Origin: J088 sp003695505 [NCBI: Candidatus Dadabacteria bacterium]
GTDB taxonomy: Bacteria; J088
Assembly: GCA_003695505.1 (NCBI GenBank)
Contig: RFIY01000148.1
Location: 1-9,790, forward strand
Length of the DNA stretch: 9,790 bases
Direction: 5' to 3'
Of the stretch, positions 1-6,955 are shown piece after piece; the first letter of the stretch is position 1, and each line of letters opens with the position of its first letter. Below the pieces are notes generated by a model. It did no database searches, was not told the origin of the DNA, and saw nothing but the letters and a program-made list of their open reading frames with translations. The position numbers and the translations under genes are program-made.

Positions 1-88
1 GGGCCTCGAATGCATCCAGGCGCGGCTGCGGTGCGCGACACGCTGCCGCCAGCGTGATCAGAACCGCAGCCAGGATGCCAGCTCTCAC
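1..88 (-). CDS. Putative lipoprotein, N-terminal part only (runs off window edge)
   Basis: A reading frame starting with GTG at 88-86 overlaps the meaB stop by four bases (GTGA, 88-85) and stays open to the window edge, giving 29 residues. They begin [20 protein letters not shown]: a single positive charge, a hydrophobic stretch, then Cys17 preceded by L-A-A-A. This satisfies the permissive PROSITE lipoprotein pattern, although Ala rather than Leu at -3 is not the best lipobox. From this I infer an exported, lipid-anchored protein; Arg at +2 does not suggest inner-membrane retention. Nothing of the mature domain is visible beyond about a dozen residues, so no function can be given. No clear Shine-Dalgarno precedes the GTG, so expression would rely on coupling to meaB, as at the two upstream junctions. 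The alternative is a chance hydrophobic frame, but the matching overlap and lipobox together argue against that. Confidence 0.6.
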   Translation of the reverse strand, partial: MRAGILAAVLITLAAACRAPQPRLDAFEA

Positions 89-1086
89 GATGCTGCGCCG
101 CTCGCGGCGACTTCGAAGGCGGCCAGCAATTGCTGTGCGGCTGCGGTCGCCGGAATCTCTCCGGCCGCGACTCTCGGTTCGAGCGATGCCCGCAGCGCCG
201 CGACGACAGGGTCATTGCGCAGCTTGCCAAGCACTTCCTGCTCGACGATCGACCACATCCAGTCGCGGCGTTGCCGCTGTCGCCGCTCATCCAGCTCGCC
301 GCTGTCGCGTCGCGCCGATACGCAGGCTTCGATGTCCTGCCAGATCTGCTCGAGGCCCGCGCCGGTCTGCCCGCTGGTCGTGCGCACGACGGGCGCCCAA
401 GTGCCGCGTTCGCCACCGCGCAGGATCTTCAGCGCCTGGCGCAGTTCATTCGCGGCTGTTACGGCGCGCGTCTCGTTGTCGCCGTCGGCCTTGTTCACCG
501 ACAGGATGTCGGCAACCTCGAGGATGCCGCGCTTGATTCCCTGCAGGTCGTCACCGGTACCGGCCAGCATCAGCACCAGAAAGACGTCGACCATGTCGGC
601 GACGGTCGTCTCGGACTGGCCAACGCCGACGGTTTCAACGATGATCACATCGAAGCCGGCGGCGTCGAGAATCGTCATCGCCTCCCGCGTTCTGGCCGCG
701 ACGCCGCCGAGTGTGTTGCCGGTCGGCGACGGCCGGATGAACGCCTGGTCGGATCGTGACAGGCGCGCCATGCGCGTCTTGTCGCCAAGAATGCTGCCGC
801 CGCTGACGCGACTGCTCGGATCGATCGACAGTACGGCGACGCGATGACCCTGTTCGATCAGCATCATCCCGAACGCCTCGATGAACGTGCTCTTGCCGGC
901 GCCTGGGACGCCCGACAGCCCGACGCGCACCGCGCCGCCGGTGTGTGGCATCAGCGCCGTCAGCAGGGCGTGCGCCTGATCCCGATGATCGGCCCGGCGG
1001 CTCTCGATCAGCGTAATCGCACGCCCGAGCGCCGCGCGATCACGCTTGCGGATGCCGTCAATCAGCGCCAGATCCGCGTCGCTCAC
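85..1086 (-). CDS. meaB: MeaB, methylmalonyl-CoA mutase-associated GTPase (ArgK family)
   Basis: A 333-residue protein of normal length for the MeaB/ArgK branch of the G3E P-loop GTPases. Members escort adenosylcobalamin into methylmalonyl-CoA mutase, block loading of damaged cofactor and protect the radical enzyme from inactivation, using GTP. Visible motifs are the Walker A loop G59-V-P-G-A-G-K-S-T67, the S-I-D-P-S-S segment at 87-92, the switch/Walker B region E151-T-V-G-V-G-Q-S-E159 and the guanine-specificity motif N198-K-A-D201. The C-terminal part, rich in charged and helical residues, matches the family dimerisation arm. The start is GTG at 1086-1084, overlapping the mutB stop as GTGA; I see no good Shine-Dalgarno, so translation is probably coupled to mutB. 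Its position directly after both mutase subunits supports the mutase role over the old ArgK arginine-transport label. The stop at 87-85 overlaps the next gene. Confidence 0.97.
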   Translation of the reverse strand: MSDADLALIDGIRKRDRAALGRAITLIESRRADHRDQAHALLTALMPHTGGAVRVGLSGVPGAGKSTFIEAFGMMLIEQGHRVAVLSIDPSSRVSGGSILGDKTRMARLSRSDQAFIRPSPTGNTLGGVAARTREAMTILDAAGFDVIIVETVGVGQSETTVADMVDVFLVLMLAGTGDDLQGIKRGILEVADILSVNKADGDNETRAVTAANELRQALKILRGGERGTWAPVVRTTSGQTGAGLEQIWQDIEACVSARRDSGELDERRQRQRRDWMWSIVEQEVLGKLRNDPVVAALRASLEPRVAAGEIPATAAAQQLLAAFEVAASGAAS

Positions 1087-3242
1087 TGCGCGGCCGGCGC
1101 GTCGTCAAGCGAAAAGCCCCGCGATTCGGCGAGCTTGCGCAGCAGCTCCTGCGCCGCCTCGGCGATGACCGTGCCCGGCCCGAAAATCGCACTTGCCCCG
1201 GCCGCGTAAAGCTCGTCGTAGTCCTGCGGCGGAATGACGCCACCGACGACGATCATGATGTCGTCGCGGCCCTGCTCATGCAGTGCCTGCTTCAGTTCGG
1301 GCACCAGCGTCAGATGCCCGCCCGCGAGTGAACTCGCGCCAACGATATGCACGTCGTTCTCGACCGCCTGCCGCGCGGTTTCTTCGGGCGTCTGGAACAG
1401 CGGACCGACATCGACATCGAAGCCGAGGTCGGCAAAGGCTGTCGCGATCACTTTCTGACCGCGATCGTGCCCGTCCTGCCCCATCTTGGCGACGAGAATC
1501 CGCGGGCGGCGACCTTCATGCGCCTCGAAGCGTTCGCAAAGCTCCCGCACCTTGTCGATGGCATCCATATCCTTGGCCTCACTTCGATATACACCGCTGA
1601 CCGTCTGTATCGACGCCTCGTGGCGGCCGAAGACCTTCTCCAGCGCCTCGCTGATCTCGCCGACCGTCGCGCGGGCGCGGGCCGCATCTACAGCCAGCGC
1701 CAGCAGATTGCCTTCACCCGTCTCGGCGCACTTCGTCAACGCATTGAGGGCAGCCTCGACCTGTTGCGGGTCTCGCTCGGCGCGCAGTTGTTCGAGCCGA
1801 CGGATCTGCGACTCGCGTACGGCGCGATTGTCGATCTTCAGTACCGGAATCTCCGCCTCGTCGTCCGCCTGGAAACGGTTGATGCCGACGATCACCTGCT
1901 GGCCGGAATCGATGCGCGCCTGCGTACGCGCCGCGGCCTCTTCGATGCGCAGCTTCGGCAGACCCGTTTCGAGTGCCTTTGCCATCCCGCCCATCGATTC
2001 GATCTCGACGATGTGCGACCAGGCACGTTCGGCGATCTGCCGCGTCAGCGCCTCGACAAAGTAGCTGCCACCCCACGGATCGATGACCCGGCAGGTATCG
2101 GTTTCTTCCTGCAGATAGAGCTGCGTGTTGCGGGCGATCCGGGCGCTGAAGTCGGTCGGCAGCGCGATCGCCTCGTCGAGTGAGTTGGTATGCAGGGACT
2201 GGGTATGGCCATGTGCGGCCGCCATCGCCTCGATGCACGTCCGGATCACGTTGTTGAACGGATCCTGCGCGGTCAGACTCCAGCCGCTCGTCTGGCAGTG
2301 CGTGCGCAGCGCCAGCGATTTGGGGTTCTGCGGATCGAACAGTTTGACGATGCGGGCCCACATCATCCGTGCGGCGCGCATCTTGGCGACTTCCATGAAG
2401 TAGTTCATGCCGATCGCCCAGAAAAAGCTCAGTCGCGGCGCGAACGCATCGATATCCAGCCCCGATGCGACACCGGTACGCAGATACTCCAGTCCGTCCG
2501 CAAGCGTATACCCGAGTTCCAGATCGAGCGTCGCCCCAGCCTCCTGCATGTGGTAGCCAGAAATACTGATCGAATTGAAGCGCGGCATGTGCTGCGAGGT
2601 ATAGCGGAAGATGTCCGCGATGATCCGCATCGACGGTGCCGGCGGATAGATGTAGGTGTTGCGGACCATGAATTCTTTGAGGATGTCGTTCTGGATCGTT
2701 CCCGCCAGTTGCTCGGGCGCGACCCCCTGCTCCTCGGCCGCGACGATGTACAGCGCCAGCACCGGCAGCACCGCGCCGTTCATCGTCATCGACACCGACA
2801 CCTGGTCGAGCGGGATGCCGTTGAACAGGATTTCCATATCCTTGATCGAATCGATCGCGACACCGGCCATGCCGACGTCACCGGCGACCCGCGGATGGTC
2901 GGAATCGTAGCCACGGTGCGTGGCGAGGTCGAACGCGATCGACAGCCCCTTCTGTCCGGCCGCGAGGTTGCGCTTGTAGAACGCATTCGACTCCTCGGCC
3001 GTCGAGAAGCCCGCATATTGGCGAATCGTCCACGGACGGGTCACATACATCGTTGCGTACGGCCCGCGGACATATGCTGGAAAGCCTGGTTTGTCATCGA
3101 GATGCTCGACCGCGGCCAGATCATCCGGCGTATAGAACCGCTTCCACGGAATGCCTTCCGGCGTTTCCCAGACCGGTTCGGCGGCGGCCGCTTTCGCCCT
3201 TGGCAGATCGAGGGGCTGATTTGCAAAATCGGGTATCGTCAT
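1083..3242 (-). CDS. mutB: Methylmalonyl-CoA mutase, large (catalytic) subunit
   Basis: A 719-residue protein matching the catalytic subunit of the heterodimeric B12 enzyme that interconverts (R)-methylmalonyl-CoA and succinyl-CoA in the cytoplasm. The N-terminal TIM barrel carries [12 protein letters not shown] (69-80), with Tyr76 equivalent to the active-site Tyr89 of the Propionibacterium enzyme, Arg194 in F-M-V-R-N-T, and Tyr230-His231 in S-G-Y-H, the residues known to position substrate and radical. The C-terminal cobalamin domain (about 579-710) has the base-off signature D590-G-H-D-R-G595, so His592 is the predicted lower axial cobalt ligand, followed by the G-A-S-S-L-A-G-G-H loop (635-643). 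The enzyme therefore looks fully active. ATG at 3242-3240 overlaps the mutA stop (ATGA), and a GGAG at 3256-3253 lies 10 bases upstream. The gene continues by a GTGA overlap into meaB. Confidence 0.98.
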   Translation of the reverse strand: MTIPDFANQPLDLPRAKAAAAEPVWETPEGIPWKRFYTPDDLAAVEHLDDKPGFPAYVRGPYATMYVTRPWTIRQYAGFSTAEESNAFYKRNLAAGQKGLSIAFDLATHRGYDSDHPRVAGDVGMAGVAIDSIKDMEILFNGIPLDQVSVSMTMNGAVLPVLALYIVAAEEQGVAPEQLAGTIQNDILKEFMVRNTYIYPPAPSMRIIADIFRYTSQHMPRFNSISISGYHMQEAGATLDLELGYTLADGLEYLRTGVASGLDIDAFAPRLSFFWAIGMNYFMEVAKMRAARMMWARIVKLFDPQNPKSLALRTHCQTSGWSLTAQDPFNNVIRTCIEAMAAAHGHTQSLHTNSLDEAIALPTDFSARIARNTQLYLQEETDTCRVIDPWGGSYFVEALTRQIAERAWSHIVEIESMGGMAKALETGLPKLRIEEAAARTQARIDSGQQVIVGINRFQADDEAEIPVLKIDNRAVRESQIRRLEQLRAERDPQQVEAALNALTKCAETGEGNLLALAVDAARARATVGEISEALEKVFGRHEASIQTVSGVYRSEAKDMDAIDKVRELCERFEAHEGRRPRILVAKMGQDGHDRGQKVIATAFADLGFDVDVGPLFQTPEETARQAVENDVHIVGASSLAGGHLTLVPELKQALHEQGRDDIMIVVGGVIPPQDYDELYAAGASAIFGPGTVIAEAAQELLRKLAESRGFSLDDAPAAQ

Positions 3243-5062
3243 GACGCACTCACTCCGTAGATCTCCAGCGTCGCGTGCAACTCGGCCAGCACGTCGCAGC
3301 CAACGAAAATAAACCGCTCGATGCCCGCCGAGCGCCAGGCGTCTTCGTGTTCTCCCGGCCGACCGGCCAGCGAGACCAGCGCCGCGCCCTGCTCGCGCAG
3401 CGCCCGTGCCGCATCGGCCGCCTGTTCGACATAGACGTCATCGCTCGAACAGATGCAGGCGACGCGCGCGCCGCTGTCACGGAACGCCGCCACAAGAGCG
3501 TCAAGCGACGGAAAACCGTCGTTGCCGATCGTACGCAGCCCGCCGGATTCGTAGAAATTTTTCGCGAAGGTTGCCCGCGCATTGTGCTGTGCGATCGTAC
3601 CGAGGTTCGCCAGAAACACCGACGGCCGTGGATCCTGTTCGTCACAGAGATCACGCAGCGCTTCGTACGCATCGGCATCACGTCGCCGCGGCCACGGTTC
3701 GATCCGGAACGCATCGACGGTGGCGGCGGCTGCCGGTTCCGGTGGCCGCACCACAGGCTCTTCGTCGATGTTCGGGTATGCGCTGACCCCGATGATCGGC
3801 GCCTTGCGCGTCGCCAGATCCCAGTCGCGCCGCTCCTGCACCGCTTCGATCCCACGCAGCAACGTCCCCTGGCGGAGCCCGCCAACCAGGCCGCCGTCGC
3901 GCTCGATCTCCTGAAAGCGTTTCCAGGAGGCTTCGATCAGCTCTTGCGTGATCTGGTCCAGATAAAAACTGCCCGCGGCCGGATCGACCACCGTGCCCAG
4001 ATGACTTTCGAGCCGCAGGATCAGTTGCGTATTGATCGCCATCCGCCGGCCCAGCTCGTCCGGCTCGCCAATCGCGGCATCGAACGGCACAGTCGCAATC
4101 GCGTTCGCGCCGCCGGCAATCCCGGCAAAGGTCTGCGCGGTGCTGCGCAGCATGTTGACCCACGGGTCGCGTTTCGTCCAGACGCGACCCGAGTCAACCG
4201 TCTGGATGAACGGTGCAGGAATGTCCTCGACCCCGCAGGCCGAAAGCAGCGCCGCCCAGAGGCCTCGCAGTGCCCGCAGTCGGGCGATCTCGCGAAACGT
4301 GTCCCGACCGATCGGGACGAGCAGATCGATCCGCGCCGCAAGCGCCGAGGCCCCGATGCCGCGCGTATCGGCTTCGCGCAGCCACCACGCCAGTTGCGCG
4401 AGCGCAATGGCGTTCTGCGTGACCAGATCGGCACCCGCGCGCTCGGCCGGAACCAACGAAATCGCGATGCGGAAGCGTGGATCGGCGATCCGGGACAGCG
4501 CGACGTCCGCGGCCTCATTCAGCTCACCGGGCAGCCCGCCGAACTGCACCAGCACCGCAAACGGATCGAAACGACCGGTCCAGCGTTCGTTGCCGGCGAC
4601 CGCGTCGAGCAGCGCACGATCCGCGACATCCAGGCCAGACCCGAGATCGACCCGACCCGAAAACGGGTCATCCGGCAGGTCGGGCAGCGTTCGCGCACTC
4701 GTCCGGTCCGGCACCTGCAGCCACGCGCCCTCGACACCGCGCGCGGCATCCCGCCCGAGCTGTCCCGCGAGGGTTCCGACATCCACGCCCAGCGTGTACG
4801 GCTGCAGCAGCGTCCAGCCGCGCGTCGTTCCACGCAACCAGGGCGGGCCGTCCGGCGCGCCCGATTCAGGCAGCCCGGCCGCGGCGGCCGTAGCCGGCGT
4901 GTACAGCGGCTGCAGAACGAGATCTTCATACGTCTTTGTCAGCAGGCTGTCGAACGGTTTGCCGCGCAGCAACTTTTCGGCGCCTTCACGCCACTGCTGG
5001 TCGGACACCGAAGGAAACAGCCCACGAATCGAAAACTCGGGATCCAGTTTGATCTCGGGCAC
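3239..5062 (-). CDS. mutA: Methylmalonyl-CoA mutase, small (non-catalytic) subunit
   Basis: A 607-residue paralogue of MutB that in this family pairs with it to form the alpha-beta mutase. The TIM-barrel-like part (to about 400) keeps family segments such as F-D-P-F-A-V (about 165-170), [11 protein letters not shown] (344-354) and [11 protein letters not shown] (359-369). The C-terminal Rossmann-like domain (about 478-607) lacks the D-x-H-x-x-G cobalt-binding motif: the aligned stretch is A491-Q-H-N-A-R496, with the Asp and Gly lost though a His remains. This is typical of the non-catalytic subunit. The frame is open upstream to 5281, but the extension is Arg/Pro-rich and unlike the family. 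I chose GTG at 5062-5060, giving [10 protein letters not shown], because AGGAGA sits 9 bases upstream. It is first in the operon, and its TGA overlaps the mutB ATG. Confidence 0.96.
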   Translation of the reverse strand: MPEIKLDPEFSIRGLFPSVSDQQWREGAEKLLRGKPFDSLLTKTYEDLVLQPLYTPATAAAAGLPESGAPDGPPWLRGTTRGWTLLQPYTLGVDVGTLAGQLGRDAARGVEGAWLQVPDRTSARTLPDLPDDPFSGRVDLGSGLDVADRALLDAVAGNERWTGRFDPFAVLVQFGGLPGELNEAADVALSRIADPRFRIAISLVPAERAGADLVTQNAIALAQLAWWLREADTRGIGASALAARIDLLVPIGRDTFREIARLRALRGLWAALLSACGVEDIPAPFIQTVDSGRVWTKRDPWVNMLRSTAQTFAGIAGGANAIATVPFDAAIGEPDELGRRMAINTQLILRLESHLGTVVDPAAGSFYLDQITQELIEASWKRFQEIERDGGLVGGLRQGTLLRGIEAVQERRDWDLATRKAPIIGVSAYPNIDEEPVVRPPEPAAAATVDAFRIEPWPRRRDADAYEALRDLCDEQDPRPSVFLANLGTIAQHNARATFAKNFYESGGLRTIGNDGFPSLDALVAAFRDSGARVACICSSDDVYVEQAADAARALREQGAALVSLAGRPGEHEDAWRSAGIERFIFVGCDVLAELHATLEIYGVSAS

Positions 5063-5071
5063 GGGATTTGG

Positions 5072-5077
5072 TCTCCT
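5072..5077 (-). promoter_or_regulatory. mutA ribosome binding site (fixes the GTG start)
   Basis: On the minus strand the sequence AGGAGA lies at 5077-5072, nine bases before the GTG at 5062. It is the only strong Shine-Dalgarno near the N-terminal end of the conserved protein, which is why the start is placed here and not at the far upstream ATG of the same frame. Confidence 0.8.
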
Positions 5078-5090
5078 GAATTCGGATGAA

Positions 5091-5123
5091 CGGTGTGCGG
5101 ACACCGCCCGCAAACACGGGCGG
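5091..5123 (-). promoter_or_regulatory. Two overlapping, mutually exclusive hairpins in the mutA leader
   Basis: Two perfect inverted repeats share bases. The first has arms CCGCCCG (5104-5110) and CGGGCGG (5117-5123): 7 bp with a 6-base loop. The second has arms CGGTGT (5091-5096) and ACACCG (5101-5106): 6 bp with a 4-base loop. Positions 5104-5106 are needed by both, so the leader RNA can fold only one completely at a time. In the mutA transcript the G-rich hairpin is made first, and the second ends 13 bases before the Shine-Dalgarno at 5077. No run of U follows either stem, so a simple terminator is unlikely; control of ribosome access or mRNA stability is possible but unproven. In GC-rich DNA such stems can also arise by chance. 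Confidence 0.45.
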
Positions 5124-5160
5124 CGACGCGGCTGCGCGCTACCAGGCGAAGCGTGTCCAC

Positions 5161-5189
5161 ATGGTAACGATCCCGCCCCGGACGGGCAA
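5161..5189 (-). promoter_or_regulatory. Candidate sigma-70 promoter for the mutA-mutB-meaB operon
   Basis: Minus strand: TTGCCC (5189-5184; four of six to TTGACA), a 17-base spacer, then TACCAT (5166-5161; four of six to TATAAT). Transcription would begin near 5154, leaving a leader of about 90 bases that contains the paired hairpins and the mutA ribosome binding site. Spacing is ideal but the hexamers are only moderate matches, so this is a candidate. Confidence 0.35.
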
Positions 5190-5193
5190 CCGG

Positions 5194-6736
<1,543 letters not shown>

Positions 6737-6745
6737 AACCACACA

Positions 6746-6819
6746 GCGCCCGTAGCTCAGCTGGATAGAGCACTGGACTTCGGATCCAGGTGTCGGGGGT
6801 TCGAATCCTCCCGGGCGCG
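6746..6819 (+). tRNA. tRNA-Arg, anticodon TCG
   Basis: A complete 74-base cloverleaf. The acceptor stem is GCGCCCG (6746-6752) with CGGGCGC (6812-6818), all Watson-Crick. The D arm is GCTC/GAGC (6755-6758, 6768-6771). The anticodon stem CTGGA/TCCAG encloses CTTCGGA (6778-6784), placing TCG at 6780-6782; it reads CGA and, depending on U34 modification, CGG. The T arm is GGGGG, TTCGAAT, CCTCC with one G-U pair. The discriminator is G6819, and CCA is not encoded. CGA appears to be a rare codon in the genes of this window. The gene begins 9 bases after the eno stop, too close for its own promoter unless that lies inside eno. Confidence 0.97.
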
Positions 6820-6851
6820 CTTGCTGCCCCTCGCGAGACTCTGACACATCC

Positions 6852-6874
6852 GTGACGCCGATGTCCGGCGTCGC
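6852..6874 (+). terminator. Possible terminator of the tRNA-Ala/eno/tRNA-Arg unit
   Basis: GACGCCG (6854-6860) and CGGCGTC (6866-6872) form a perfect 7-bp stem around loop ATGTC, extended by a T-G and a G-C pair to 9 bp (6852-6874). The following bases, ATTCTG, are only weakly U-rich, so termination would be inefficient or need Rho. Its place, 32 bases after tRNA-Arg and just before the promoter of the next gene, fits the end of a transcription unit. Confidence 0.45.
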
Positions 6875-6877
6875 ATT

Positions 6878-6906
6878 CTGACTCGCTTGCAAACCCCGGT
6901 TAGAAT
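6878..6906 (+). promoter_or_regulatory. Candidate sigma-70 promoter for the large exported protein
   Basis: TAGAAT at 6901-6906 matches TATAAT in five of six positions, and CTGACT at 6878-6883 matches TTGACA in four of six, with a 17-base spacer. The start would be near 6913, giving a leader of about 43 bases. This is a local AT-rich island in GC-rich DNA. TTGCAA at 6887-6892 is a second -35-like hexamer, but it lies only 8 bases from the -10, too close to use with it. Confidence 0.55.
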
Positions 6907-6943
6907 ATAGGCCGTGTGTTGGACAAGGGGAGTCGGGACGCCC

Positions 6944-6950
6944 GGGAGGT
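6944..6950 (+). promoter_or_regulatory. Ribosome binding site of the large exported protein
   Basis: GGGAGGT at 6944-6950, a near-perfect Shine-Dalgarno, stands five bases before the ATG at 6956 and fixes that start. Confidence 0.8.
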
Positions 6951-6955
6951 GTGGT

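Noticed and set aside
2190-3260. 356-residue open frame on the plus strand opposite mutB
   Set aside because: It is an Arg/His/Asp-rich antisense shadow of a highly conserved catalytic gene, with no family features.
3275-5089. 604-residue open frame on the plus strand opposite mutA
   Set aside because: It is an antisense shadow in GC-rich DNA: Arg-rich with no domain or signal, while the opposite strand encodes an unmistakable MutA.
6746-6955. tRNA-Arg as an integration site with a genomic island to its right
   Set aside because: No integrase, no direct repeat of the tRNA 3' end within the window and no phage gene. The next gene has its own ordinary promoter and ribosome binding site.
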